Of a DNA stretch of 64,000 nt, positions 1 to 10,400 are shown piece after piece. The notes beneath the pieces were generated by a model. It had not been told where the DNA came from, did not search any database, and saw only the letters and a list, made by a program, of their open reading frames with translations. Positions within the stretch are counted from its first letter, which is position 1; every line of letters begins with the position of its first letter. The position numbers and the translations under genes are program-made. This DNA comes from Leuconostoc palmae. Lineage in GTDB: Bacteria > Bacillota > Bacilli > Lactobacillales > Lactobacillaceae. Location: NCBI RefSeq assembly GCF_019656075.1, contig NZ_BPKZ01000002.1, positions 149,888 to 213,887 of the forward strand. The letters are read 5' to 3'.

Positions 1-778
1 TAACAACAGGTATATTGCGTGCCAGTATATATTGCACGCCTTGAGCAGCTTCTCTTGATAAATTACCTGCCCCTAGTGCTTCAATAATAATACCATCAAT
101 ATTCGATGCAGCTAGTAATTCCAATAATTGGCCGTCCATACCTGCATAAGCCTTTAGGACAGGAATTCTTTTATCGACATGCGCTATGGGCAGTATGTGT
201 CGCTTAGGGAGGTCATAAAAATAAATAATTTGCCTTTTAGTCAGTAAGCCCATAGTCCCACTAATTGGTGAGCCAAATGTAGCAACATTAGTCGTATGCG
301 TTTTCGTGACGAAACGCGCTGCATGAATTTCATCATTCATGACAACCAAAACACCACGATGCTGAGAATCCTGTTCAGCTGCAACGCGTAGAGCTGATTG
401 ATAATTATACAGCCCATCAGATCCTAATTCATTAGATGAACGCATAGCCCCTGTCATAACAATTGGCATCGAGACATCTAATGTACTATCCAAGAAAAAT
501 GAAGTTTCTTCGAGAGTGTCCGTGCCATGTGTAATCACAACACCATCAAAAATACCATCAGCTTTTAAAATACGCTGTTGCAACTTTAACATGTGTATTG
601 GACCAATATGCTCACTTGGTAGATTAAAAATATTTTCTACCGTTAAATCAATATCAGGTAACATAACTTTTACACCGGTCAATGGATTTTCAACACCAGT
701 CTCTACATCGCCATCTTCGTCCTCATGCATTGAAATTGTACCACCTGTGTGAAGTACCAATATTTTTTTAATTGTCAT
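1..778 (-). CDS. ansA: L-asparaginase (3' part outside window)
   Basis: Hydrolyses L-asparagine to aspartate and ammonia. The first 259 codons are visible; the C-terminal part lies beyond position 1. The N-terminal threonine motif TGGTIS is at residues 11-16 and the second catalytic block HGTDTLEE at about 84-91, both diagnostic for the asparaginase/glutaminase family. No signal peptide is visible, so a cytoplasmic type I enzyme is more likely than an exported one. The ATG overlaps the recO stop as ATGA (775-778), so the gene is probably the translationally coupled last member of the phoH-to-recO operon. The symbol is by family; ansB is the alternative. Confidence 0.9.
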   Translation of the reverse strand, partial: MTIKKILVLHTGGTISMHEDEDGDVETGVENPLTGVKVMLPDIDLTVENIFNLPSEHIGPIHMLKLQQRILKADGIFDGVVITHGTDTLEETSFFLDSTLDVSMPIVMTGAMRSSNELGSDGLYNYQSALRVAAEQDSQHRGVLVVMNDEIHAARFVTKTHTTNVATFGSPISGTMGLLTKRQIIYFYDLPKRHILPIAHVDKRIPVLKAYAGMDGQLLELLAASNIDGIIIEALGAGNLSREAAQGVQYILARNIPVV

Positions 779-1566
779 AAAATCTCTTTCCCATTTTGCC
801 TAAAATTAATCAACGTATTTTGCCAAGTATGCATTTGCTCGATAAACGTTTTAGCCTTTGGCTTCAAACCGATTTGATTATCATAAATATGGTCAATAAC
901 ACGCTGCAACCCACGCTTAGTCGTTTCCGAAATATTGATATGATTAATTTGCCGCAAATCAATCATACTAAACTGCCTCAAATAAAAGACAGTTTTCTGA
1001 TCTAACATTAATCGATGATCATCTAAGTCGTAATGTTTTTCCGAAATAATGCCATTATACTTTTCAGAATAGTCAAACTGACCAACCGCTTCACCGCTAA
1101 TTGGGTCTTGACGCCAATTAGGTGCAACACCTAATGGGACTAAAAGTTGGATTTCAAAAATGTTGGCTATAATCTGCGGATCCAGTCCTTCATCCAACTT
1201 CTGTAAACCTAACACGAATTGATTGTACCAACGTGTTAACTGTTCACCCTCCTCAAATGTTTGATCAATTAAACTAGCAATCAAAGCTGCATAAGCATTC
1301 ACTTCAACATTATCAATAAGCCGTTGATATATTTTTATTGTCTGTATATCGTTAATATAACCTAGGCCTTGATTATTTTTCGGAAAAGCACCTTCAAAGC
1401 TAAGCACTGCATGTGGCTGTAATGCTGAGCCTAATGTCGACTTTTGTTTTTTAGCACCACGCGCCAAAAAAGTTCGCAGACCACCTGTCTCGGTGAGAAT
1501 ACGAACTAATAGATCGTTGTCTTTATATTGTCGCGTACTAAGGATAATCCCATTAATTACTGTCAT
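775..1566 (-). CDS. recO: DNA repair protein RecO
   Basis: RecO mediates loading of RecA on SSB-coated DNA (RecFOR pathway). The 263-residue protein has the N-terminal OB-fold region (start MTVINGIILSTRQYKDND) and the helical C-terminal half typical of the family. The zinc-binding cysteines of some RecO proteins are absent, as in many lactic acid bacteria. It lies downstream of era, as in many Firmicutes, and its stop codon overlaps the asparaginase start. Confidence 0.93.
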   Translation of the reverse strand: MTVINGIILSTRQYKDNDLLVRILTETGGLRTFLARGAKKQKSTLGSALQPHAVLSFEGAFPKNNQGLGYINDIQTIKIYQRLIDNVEVNAYAALIASLIDQTFEEGEQLTRWYNQFVLGLQKLDEGLDPQIIANIFEIQLLVPLGVAPNWRQDPISGEAVGQFDYSEKYNGIISEKHYDLDDHRLMLDQKTVFYLRQFSMIDLRQINHINISETTKRGLQRVIDHIYDNQIGLKPKAKTFIEQMHTWQNTLINFRQNGKEIL

Positions 1567-1624
1567 TATTTATTAACCAATAACCACAGGATAAACAAAT
1601 AATGTGGTTTATATCAAAATAGTG

Positions 1625-2536
1625 TTAATAGTTTTCTTCGTTATAACCTAAGGTTTGTAATGCCTGTGGCCTGTCACGCCATCGAGGCTCTACTTTTACC
1701 CAAGTTTCTAAAAAGACTTTGTCTCCCATCAGTCGCTCAATATCTTTGCGAGCACGTGTACCGATGTTTTTAATCATTGTCCCTTGCTTCCCAATAATAA
1801 TATTTTTTTGAGTTGGTCGTTCAACAATAATGGAAGCTTGAATATGAATTTTTTCTTCATCTTCACGGGCAATTTTATCAATAACTACTGCTACTGAGTG
1901 AGGTACTTCCTGACGTGTCAATTGCAGCACTTTTTCACGAATTAATTCGCCAATGACAAATCTTTCTGGATGGTCTGTTAGCTGGTCGGCATCAAAATAT
2001 TGTGGTCCTTCATCTAAATGAGACACTACATTATCTAACAGTTCCGGTACATTATCCCCTTCTGTAGCAGAAATTGGAAATACTTCAGTCCATGTTGGTC
2101 CGTCTTCTTGATAACTTGCAATAATGTTTAGTAATTCAGGTGGGGTAACTAAATCAACTTTGTTAATTAACAAATAAATAGGTGTTTCATTAATCTCTTT
2201 TAAGCGATTAATAATAAAATCATCTCCACGTCCTCGAGACATTGAAGCATCGACAACAAACCAAATAGCATCAGCTTCATGTAACGCTGAAAATGCTGAT
2301 TTAACCATAAAATCACCTAAAGAGTTTTGAGGTTTATGAACGCCTGGTGTGTCAATGAACACAACTTGAGCTTCATCTGTTGTATAAATTCCCTGTATTT
2401 TATTTCTTGTTGTTTGTGCCTTATCAGACATAATAGCAATCTTTTCGCCGACTATCCGATTCAACAGTGTCGACTTACCAACGTTTGGTCGTCCAATAAT
2501 AGCAACAAATCCTGATTTAAATTGTGTTTCTGTCAT
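1625..2536 (-). CDS. era: GTPase Era
   Basis: Era is an essential GTPase that binds the 3' end of 16S rRNA and helps 30S subunit maturation. The 303-residue length is normal. G1 motif GRPNVGKST is at residues 15-23, DTPG and NKVD follow, and the C-terminal KH domain shows [14 protein letters not shown], the RNA-binding GxxG loop. The order phoH-ybeY-dgkA-era-recO is the classical Firmicutes ribosome-maturation/repair cluster; the cdd gene found between dgkA and era in Bacillus is absent. Confidence 0.97.
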   Translation of the reverse strand: MTETQFKSGFVAIIGRPNVGKSTLLNRIVGEKIAIMSDKAQTTRNKIQGIYTTDEAQVVFIDTPGVHKPQNSLGDFMVKSAFSALHEADAIWFVVDASMSRGRGDDFIINRLKEINETPIYLLINKVDLVTPPELLNIIASYQEDGPTWTEVFPISATEGDNVPELLDNVVSHLDEGPQYFDADQLTDHPERFVIGELIREKVLQLTRQEVPHSVAVVIDKIAREDEEKIHIQASIIVERPTQKNIIIGKQGTMIKNIGTRARKDIERLMGDKVFLETWVKVEPRWRDRPQALQTLGYNEENY

Positions 2537-2581
2537 GTTTTTTTGCAGCGCCTAGGCTGTCTTCTCCTAATTATATTAGTA

Positions 2582-3064
2582 TTAATTTTTGAAATGATGT
2601 AAAAAGTCTGAAAAATTGGTGACAATACCAAATTGACGCCAAATATACGGTTGGAATATCAGCAACAAAATGATAATTTCAACACCCACAGCAACAAGTA
2701 CAGCACCTGCAGCAACATCTTTGGCCAATTTAGCCAGTGGATGATAATTTTTTTCAACTACTAAATCAACAACGGCTTCAATAATTGTATTCAAAAATTC
2801 ACTGAAAATAACGATAAAAACTGCCATAGTAACCCATAACCAGTCAGCTCTATAAAGACCATAATGCAGTCCCGTGACCAATATAAGAAATGCTAGGACG
2901 ATATGAATACGCATATTTCTTTCGCGTACCAAAATCATCCATATACCGTTAAGCGAATTTCGTAACGCTTTAAAAAAATTGCTATTACGTGCAATTTGTT
3001 TTTTTACAGGCTCAGGAGATCCTTTCAATATGATATTCTTGTCATCTCTTGAGGCCATAGTCAT
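2582..3064 (-). CDS. dgkA: Diacylglycerol/undecaprenol kinase
   Basis: Small integral-membrane lipid kinase, in Gram-positives mainly phosphorylating undecaprenol for cell-wall lipid carrier recycling. It has three hydrophobic segments and the DgkA signature SEFLNTIIEAVVD followed by KDVAAGAVL. I start it at the ATG at 3064 (MTMASRDDKN), which has GAAAG about 8 nt upstream; this overlaps the end of ybeY by 23 nt. A longer reading to 3112 adds residues lying wholly inside ybeY and is unlikely. 160 aa, slightly longer than usual because of an N-terminal extension. Confidence 0.92.
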   Translation of the reverse strand: MTMASRDDKNIILKGSPEPVKKQIARNSNFFKALRNSLNGIWMILVRERNMRIHIVLAFLILVTGLHYGLYRADWLWVTMAVFIVIFSEFLNTIIEAVVDLVVEKNYHPLAKLAKDVAAGAVLVAVGVEIIILLLIFQPYIWRQFGIVTNFSDFLHHFKN

Positions 3065-3521
3065 CCAAAATCTTTCGTTGTAAATCAAACATTTCTTTCT
3101 CTTCTGCGTCACCTAACATATGATCATAACCATTTAGGTGAAGAAAGCCATGTACGACTAAGAACCCTAACTCTCGCTCGTAACTATGACCTAAATACTC
3201 AGCTTGGCTTTGAATAACATCTACAGACACAATAATATCTCCAATATTATTTGGGATATCATCTTGCCATTCATCAGGTACGCTTTCTAAATCATCTTCG
3301 CCTTCAGTAATCGCAAAACTAATAACATCTGTTGGTTTATCTACACCCCTATAATCACGATTATACTTTTGAATATCGTCGTTGTTGACAAAGGTAACAG
3401 ACATTTCTGTATTATTTTCTAGCTTTAAAAATTCACCAGCAAAATTTAAAACACTGGTAACAAGGTCTTGATGATATTGGGTCACCCCATCCTTAGTCTG
3501 ATCAATAAGTGCTAGATCCAT
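3042..3521 (-). CDS. ybeY: Endoribonuclease YbeY
   Basis: Metal-dependent RNase for 16S rRNA 3'-end maturation and ribosome quality control. 159 aa. The zinc-binding signature HGFLHLNGYDH (H-x3-H-x5-H) is at about residues 124-134, and the family segment VDKPTDVISFA is present. It lies 2 bp downstream of phoH and overlaps dgkA, so it is translated as part of the operon. Confidence 0.96.
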   Translation of the reverse strand: MDLALIDQTKDGVTQYHQDLVTSVLNFAGEFLKLENNTEMSVTFVNNDDIQKYNRDYRGVDKPTDVISFAITEGEDDLESVPDEWQDDIPNNIGDIIVSVDVIQSQAEYLGHSYERELGFLVVHGFLHLNGYDHMLGDAEEKEMFDLQRKILDDYGLKR

Positions 3522-3523
3522 TG

Positions 3524-4510
3524 TTATTGCTCCTTTTTTAACAGTGCTAAGCGCTCTTCGGCTGCGTCATAGGCATTTACAATCAAACCAACAACTGGAT
3601 GACGTACAACATCTGCACTGCTAAAATTGACAAAAGCTATACGATTTACATCTTGTAATATACGCTGTGCTGATATTAAACCTGATTTCGCACCCCGAGG
3701 TAAATCAATTTGTGATATATCACCATTAACGATCATTTTTGACCCAAAACCAAGCCTTGTCAAAAACATTTTCATTTGTTGACTAGTTGTATTTTGTGCT
3801 TCATCTAGTATGATAAATGCGTCATCAAGTGTTCTTCCCCGCATGTACGCTAAAGGTGCAATTTCAATGACCCCTCTGTCCATCATTCTTTGAGTCTGCT
3901 CTGAACCAATTATTGCGTTCATAGCATCATATATTGGTCTTAGGTAGGGATCAACTTTTTCTTTTAAGTCACCCGGTAAAAATCCAAGAGATTCCCCAGC
4001 TTCAACGGCTGGTCTGGTAATAATGATACGTTCCACTTCGCCGCGCTTCAATGATGAAATGCCCATGACAACAGCTAAATATGTCTTACCAGTTCCAGCA
4101 GGTCCAATACCAAAAGTGACATCATTCTTTCTAATAGATTGAACATACTGGCGCTGTCCAAAGTTCTTAACGCGTATTGCGCGCCCTTTGTTATCTCTGA
4201 TTAAAGTCTCTGAATATAAATCAGAGAAGTATTCTAACGTACCTCTTTGAGCCATTGTGACTGCACTCACAACATCAGTCGGTGAAATATTAATCTGATG
4301 TTTAATTAAACTGGTTAATTCTTTTAGAACTGCCGTAGCCATCTTAACAACATCTTCATCGCCAGACACTGTCATTTGATCACCACGTGCGTGTAACTGA
4401 ACCGACAAACCTTCTTCAATTAATTTTAGAAAACTATCATTGACACCAATTAATTTAGTTTGCTGTTCTGAATTTTCAAATTTAAAAATTTGCTGTATTT
4501 GTGTTGACAA
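3524..4510 (-). CDS. phoH: PhoH-family ATPase
   Basis: PhoH-like P-loop ATPase (PhoL/YbeZ type), an RNA-associated ATPase that partners YbeY. 328 aa. An N-terminal KH-like region precedes the ATPase, whose Walker A is GPAGTGKTYLA near residue 140 and Walker B is AFIILDEAQN. First gene of the operon running to the asparaginase. The start codon is TTG or the nearby ATG MSTQIQQ; the ATG at 4508-4510 fits the family. Confidence 0.95.
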   Translation of the reverse strand: MSTQIQQIFKFENSEQQTKLIGVNDSFLKLIEEGLSVQLHARGDQMTVSGDEDVVKMATAVLKELTSLIKHQINISPTDVVSAVTMAQRGTLEYFSDLYSETLIRDNKGRAIRVKNFGQRQYVQSIRKNDVTFGIGPAGTGKTYLAVVMGISSLKRGEVERIIITRPAVEAGESLGFLPGDLKEKVDPYLRPIYDAMNAIIGSEQTQRMMDRGVIEIAPLAYMRGRTLDDAFIILDEAQNTTSQQMKMFLTRLGFGSKMIVNGDISQIDLPRGAKSGLISAQRILQDVNRIAFVNFSSADVVRHPVVGLIVNAYDAAEERLALLKKEQ

Positions 4511-4549
4511 ATTGCAAATCCCCTTTACAATATTTATCTCATTTTAACA

Positions 4550-4570
4550 CAAAAAAAGGGCCAATGCCCA
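4550..4570 (-). terminator. Terminator after amtB
   Basis: On the minus strand, immediately after the amtB stop, GGGC-ATTG-GCCC is followed by seven T. Short but GC-only stem; it separates amtB from the phoH operon. Confidence 0.7.
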
Positions 4571-5767
4571 TTATTCCATCTTTAAATCATGCATAATATC
4601 ATCATACCCTTGTGCTTCTTCCGCAGGTGTTAAACGAAGAGGGGCTGCTATGATTGACGTTACTTTTGCAAGAACAACTGTCCCAATTGCGGCAAATAAT
4701 ATAGTAAACAATATCGCAACGATCTGTTTCCAAATCAATGATACATCACCATTCACAAGACCTGCAACACCACCATATTTTTTATCAGCAAACACACCTG
4801 TTAGTAAGGCACCAACAGCACCACCAATACCGTGTATACCAAATGCATCCAATGTATCATCATATCCAAAGCTAGTTTTTACAAATGTAACACCTACATA
4901 TCCAATAAATCCAGCTATGAGTCCCATGACTACTGCTGCCCAGGGTGCCACAAAACCGGCTGCTGGTGTAATAGCAACTAATCCTGCAACACCACCACTT
5001 GTCAAGCCAGAAAGTGTTGATCGATGATGAATACGATACTCAGTAATTCCCCATGTCATAACAGCTGCCGCAGACGCCAACCAAGTGTTTACAAATGCTA
5101 ACACAGCAGTTCCATTAGCAGCTAGAGCAGACCCTGAGTTAAATCCGAACCATCCTCCCCATAATAATGCGCCACCAATCAATACATACGACGGACGTAC
5201 TGGAATATGTTTATCATTATGGCGATGACCAATCATCAATGCCAACACCAATCCTGTAACACCACTAGAAATATGAACAACGGTTCCACCAGCAAAATCA
5301 ATGGCACCCATCTTTGCTAACATACCACCACCCCATACCATGTGTGCTAGCGGTGAATAAATAAATATCAACCATAATGTCATAAAAACAATCATTGCTT
5401 TAATGCGAATACGTCCAATAACTGACCCTGTAATGATGGCAGCTGTTATAATTGGGAACATACCTTGAAATAAAGCAAATGCACCGTCTGGGATAGTCAA
5501 TGACTTTGTTGATTTTAAGAACGAAACATCTATCATAAATAAATGATTAAAATTACCAATAAAGTTACCATTGCCTCCAAATGCAAGAGAATATCCAATC
5601 ACAAACCAAACAAAAGTTGCAATACCAATAATCAAAACTGGTACAAACATCGTATGCAGTAAGTTACGTTTTTCTCCTAAACCACCATAAAACAAAGATA
5701 ATCCCGGTGTCATTAACCAAACTAATGCTGCTGATATCAATACCCAAGCCAAGTCACCTGTATTCAT
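4571..5767 (-). CDS. amtB: Ammonium channel AmtB
   Basis: Ammonium transporter with about 11 membrane helices. The start at 5767 (MNTGDLAWVL) is chosen because GGGAGG lies 10 nt upstream and the family begins this way; an upstream ATG at 5824 adds 19 poorly conserved residues. Pore histidines are in SPLAHMVWGGG and in DAFGIHGIGGAVGALL. 398 aa. No glnK/glnB gene is adjacent, so regulation by a PII protein is not suggested locally. Flanked by terminators on both sides, so monocistronic. Confidence 0.95.
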   Translation of the reverse strand: MNTGDLAWVLISAALVWLMTPGLSLFYGGLGEKRNLLHTMFVPVLIIGIATFVWFVIGYSLAFGGNGNFIGNFNHLFMIDVSFLKSTKSLTIPDGAFALFQGMFPIITAAIITGSVIGRIRIKAMIVFMTLWLIFIYSPLAHMVWGGGMLAKMGAIDFAGGTVVHISSGVTGLVLALMIGHRHNDKHIPVRPSYVLIGGALLWGGWFGFNSGSALAANGTAVLAFVNTWLASAAAVMTWGITEYRIHHRSTLSGLTSGGVAGLVAITPAAGFVAPWAAVVMGLIAGFIGYVGVTFVKTSFGYDDTLDAFGIHGIGGAVGALLTGVFADKKYGGVAGLVNGDVSLIWKQIVAILFTILFAAIGTVVLAKVTSIIAAPLRLTPAEEAQGYDDIMHDLKME

Positions 5768-5852
5768 AAAATCAAAGCCTCCCTTTGTCATTGATACTAT
5801 TTTATCAGGTATACCAATTAACAAAAAAACAATGGTAGGTTTTATAACATCA

Positions 5853-5886
5853 AAATAAAAAAGCTACTTAAGAAAGCAGCTTTTTT
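5853..5886 (-). terminator. Terminator after pyk
   Basis: Minus strand: AAAGCTGCTT-TCTT-AAGTAGCTTT followed by a T-rich tail; one G-U pair in a 10-bp stem, directly after the pyk stop. Confidence 0.85.
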
Positions 5887-5888
5887 TA

Positions 5889-7310
5889 TTATACTGTTTG
5901 CACAGTAATCATATTTGTTGTACCTGATTGTGACATTGGCACACCAGCAGCGATAACAATTGTATCACCCGAATTAGCTAATCCTTGTTCTTTAACAGCA
6001 GTCTTAGCCAAAGCAATCATTTCATCAATTGTTGATGGCGCTTCATATACAACAGGCACCACACCATAGTTAAGTGTTAATCCACGTTGTACACGTTCTG
6101 AATAAGTAACAGCTAATACATTAACATCAGGACGGTGCTTTGATACCATACGTGCTGTGTAACCTGAGTTTGTTGACACAACAATTGCCTTAGCGTTCAC
6201 GCTGCGGGCAATACGTGAAACTGCTGAAGCAACAGCTTCAGTTGAATCAGTTTCATCAAAGAAGATGTCTTGGTGACGACCGTTTTCACGTAATGATGTT
6301 TCTGCTTTTTCATCGATAGCAGCCATTGTAGCAACTGCCTCAACTGGATAGTCACCATTTGCTGACTCACCTGATAGCATTGTGGCATCTGTACCATCAA
6401 ATACGGCGTTGGCAACGTCGGAAGCTTCGGCACGTGTAGGACGTGGGTTTTCTTCCATTGAGTCAAGCATTTGTGTGGCAGTAATGACTGGCAAACCAGC
6501 CTTGTTCATCTTGCGGATCATGTCCTTTTGAACCAAAGGCACATTTTCGGCTGGAATTTCAACACCCATGTCACCACGTGGGACCATCAAGGCATCAGAA
6601 ACTTCAAGAATGGCATCAAGGTTGTCAATACCTTCTTGTGATTCAATCTTAGGAATGATTTGGACGTGTTCCATGTTCTTTTCCTTCAACAATGCGCGAA
6701 TTTCAAGCACATCTTCAGGCTTACGAACGAATGAAGCAGCGATATAGTTGATTTCGTGATCCAAACCAAAACGAATATCATCTGCATCTTTTTCAGTGAT
6801 ACCAGGCAAGTTGATTGAAACACCTGGTGCGTTAACACCCTTACGTGATCCCAAGATACCATCGTTATCAATGCGAACAACAAGTTCACGGTTGGCAGCA
6901 TCCTTTTCAATAACAGTTGTACCAAGCAAGCCGTCATCAAACAAAACTTGTCCGCCTTCTTGTACATCATCGAACAGTCCGGCATATGTAACAGCAATCT
7001 TTTCCTTTGTACCTTCAATGTTTTCGTCCATTGAAATACGCAAAGTGTCGCCAGTGTGGAATTCAATCTTACCATCGACTTGCTTTGTTGTACGGATTTC
7101 AGCACCCTTTGTGTCCAACAAGATACCAACAGTCTTACCAGTAATCTTTTCAGCTTCATGAACTGCGTTCATACGGCTTAAATGTTCTTCGTGATCACCG
7201 TGTGAGAAGTTGAAACGGAATACGTTGGCACCCGCTTGGATCAACTTGACGATTGTTTCGACATCAGATGATGACGGACCAAGTGTTGAGACGATTTTCG
7301 TCTTTTTCAT
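5889..7310 (-). CDS. pyk: Pyruvate kinase
   Basis: Converts phosphoenolpyruvate and ADP to pyruvate and ATP. 473 aa: the classical core without the C-terminal PEP-utiliser extension of Bacillus pyruvate kinases. Visible blocks are STLGPSS at the start, the metal/K+ segment LLDTKGAEIRT, the catalytic lysine block IIPKIESQEG and MVPRGDMGVEIP. In homofermentative lactobacilli pyk follows dnaE and pfkA; here pfkA is absent between dnaE and pyk, as expected for an organism using the phosphoketolase pathway. Base composition and codon use look like a highly expressed gene. RBS AAGGAG is 11 nt upstream. Confidence 0.98.
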   Translation of the reverse strand: MKKTKIVSTLGPSSSDVETIVKLIQAGANVFRFNFSHGDHEEHLSRMNAVHEAEKITGKTVGILLDTKGAEIRTTKQVDGKIEFHTGDTLRISMDENIEGTKEKIAVTYAGLFDDVQEGGQVLFDDGLLGTTVIEKDAANRELVVRIDNDGILGSRKGVNAPGVSINLPGITEKDADDIRFGLDHEINYIAASFVRKPEDVLEIRALLKEKNMEHVQIIPKIESQEGIDNLDAILEVSDALMVPRGDMGVEIPAENVPLVQKDMIRKMNKAGLPVITATQMLDSMEENPRPTRAEASDVANAVFDGTDATMLSGESANGDYPVEAVATMAAIDEKAETSLRENGRHQDIFFDETDSTEAVASAVSRIARSVNAKAIVVSTNSGYTARMVSKHRPDVNVLAVTYSERVQRGLTLNYGVVPVVYEAPSTIDEMIALAKTAVKEQGLANSGDTIVIAAGVPMSQSGTTNMITVQTV

Positions 7311-7406
7311 GGTTAAATATGCTCCTTAGTTATCTTGGTTGTTGCTTGTGCAACTCTACCCAAACTCTATTTTATACATTATTATACGTTTATACAAGGT
7401 GTAAAA

Positions 7407-10400
7407 TCATTGACTCGTTCTAAAAATAATATTCTCATTACCAAGTATTGGCGCTAATTCGCGGATGATAGCGGTTTCACTACTTAGCCAAAATTTTGAA
7501 TCTAATTGCTGATTTTTATCCTCTATTTGCCAATGAATAATAACAGGATTGTTGCCAGGAAATTTATTGATAACTTCTATGACAGATTTTTTAATTTCAG
7601 CTGTCTCATGTTGGGCATCAAAACGGATAAACCATGTTCCTGAAACATCATCTTTAATCGTTACCGGTTTTTCTAATTGTCTTGCAACAATAGACATTTT
7701 GCCATTATAACTATCTGTTTTGCCGCTAATCTTTAAAGCATTACCTGTTTTTAGTAATTCAGCGACCTTGGCATATAGTTGGTGAAAAATAGTTACACTA
7801 ATTGTACCAGTCATATCTGACATCGTCACAAAGGCCATTACTTCTCCTTTTTTGGTTCGAGTTTGCTTGATATTATCTACCAAGCCAATAAATTGAACTG
7901 TTTGAGAAGGTTCGGTGATATCTGTTATTTGTTCTAAATGATTCTGCTTAATAGTATCCACATATTGATCCAAGGGGTGCCCCGATAAATTAACACCAAT
8001 AACTTCTTTTTCACGCTGAAGTTTTTCTGACATTGAAAAATCCGTTAATTTATTAACTTTAGTTTCATTTAGAATCAGATCACCAAAACTAGCTGCTTCA
8101 ACCAAACTGTCCATACCAGATATTAATTCTGCTCGATTATATCCAAAGGAATCAAGAGCACCAGCATAAACCATTTTTTCAAAAATATCTGTCTTGCGAA
8201 ATTTTTCAGGCATACGTTGAATGAAAGATTGAATTGTTTTGAAAGTACCATTGCTAACTCGTTCGTCTAACAAAGCTGTCACAAAGTCTGTTCTAACACC
8301 TTTTATATTATTGAGCCCCATTATTAGTTGATTATCTTTGATTGACCAAAATCTTTCCGAAAAATTGACATGTGGTGGTTTAACGATAATATGGCGAGAT
8401 TTTGCTTCCGTGACGTAAATTCTAGTTTTTTCTGGGGATCCTAGATTAGAATTTAACAATGCCGTGAAAAAAGCAAGTGGATAATGTGCTTTCATATAAG
8501 CCAGCTGAAACGATAATTTTGTGTAAGCAACAGCGTGTGATCGATTAAAACCATAATTGGCAAATTCATCAATATACTCAAATATTTTCTTAGCTTGAGC
8601 ATGATGATGTCCCAATCGCACTGCTCCTTCAATAAATTTGTCACGCATTTCAGCCATTTTATTAAGCTTCTTTTTAGACATGGCACTGCGTAATACGTCG
8701 GCTTCACTCAGACTAAAACCAGCATACCTTTCAGCAACAAGCATAACTTGTTCCTGATACACAATAATACCAAATGTTGGTGCTAAAATTGTTTTTAGAC
8801 TAGGATCTAAGACTGCTACTTGCTCTTTTCCGTGTCGCCTTTTAATAAATGTATCGATATTCCTACTTGGTCCCGGACGATACAAAGCATTGACCGCAAC
8901 AATATGTTCAAATGTCACAGGATTTAGCTGTCTCAAAACATTTTTTATACCCGAAGATTCAAATTGAAAAACACCATTAGTGTCGCCTTTACTATAGAGT
9001 TGAATTGTCTCTTTATCATCTAGCGAAATATCACTAATTTTAAAATGATCTGGTAACTTTGAATTAGCATATTTTAAAGTTTGCGCTAAAATTGTCAAAT
9101 TGGACAGACCTAAAATATCAATTTTTAACAAGCCTAAGTCTTCTACCGGATTTTTTTCAAATTGCGTTAATAAGCGCTTTTCAGTACCAGATTGAACAGG
9201 TAATGTTTGAACCAACGGCTCATCACTTAGTACCACTCCAGCAGCATGTGTTGAATAATTGCGTGGTAATCCCTCAATCTGTTGAGCAATCCTGAGCAAT
9301 AACTTGCCATTTTCAATCGTTTTCAGTACATTTTCAAGTGCTTTAGAAGTATCTAAAGCATTTTGAATCGAAACCTTTCGACCTTGTTTTCCTTGTGGTA
9401 CAGCATTACTAATTTTACTCAACATTAATTGATTCACACCAAACACTCTTGCAGTATCTCGCAGAGATTGTTTAGCTGCCAAAGTTCCAAAAGTTATAAT
9501 TTGCGCAAAATTACGTTGCCCATATTTCTGATGCAAATAAACTAAAATTTCTTCACGTCGATTATCTGGCCAATCAATATCAATATCTGGCATCTGTGCA
9601 CGTTCAGCATTTAAAAAACGTTCAAATAACAATCCAAAAGCTACTGGATCAACATCAGTAATGCCTAATGAGAAAGCTACGAGGGATCCTGCAGCTGATC
9701 CTCGCCCAGCACCAAGTTGTATATTATTTTTTTTAGCAAAGTTGACAATATCCCACACAATCAAAAAATAATCATTAAATCCTAATTGATTAATCACAGA
9801 TAATTCATAATGAACACGTTGAAGATATTGGTCAGTTAATTTTGGTAAGTGATTTTTCAATCCTTTTAACACCAAATGATTTAAAAAAGAGGCTGAATCC
9901 TTTTCTTCTTTAGGTAATTGAAATTTAGGCAACGCTGTTTTTCTGAAATTAAGCTCAACATTTGCCCGAGCAACGAGCGCTTTATTATTTTCAAACGCTA
10001 AGGTTAAAAATTTATCCTTGGTGTAGTCCTCTTGAACCATATCAAATGGTTTGAGCACACGTGAACCTTTTTGTTGAGCTAATTGATTAATGTCAACTAG
10101 TTTAGTATTTGTGTCAATTGCTTTCAATACCTGTGTAGTGAAAGCGTCATCTGGGTTTAAATAATGAATATCATCTAAAGCAATAACATTTACTTGATAA
10201 TCCTGGCAAAATGTCTCAAAACGAACACGTACTTGCTCTGCCATATAAGGATTAACCCCAATATAAAGTTGATTATGTTTTATTTTAGTAGTTAAAGCTT
10301 CCCAATATTCGCTCACCGCACTATACTCCGAAGCAATGAATTGAGATAATTCACTTTCCATCGGCATGATGCACTGAACACCAGTCATATGGTTTTCTAA

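Noticed and set aside
5889..7310. Long alternative frames inside pyk on both strands (e.g. 6686-7159, 6796-7161)
   Set aside because: Shadows of a strongly biased highly expressed gene; no RBS, no plausible protein sequence.
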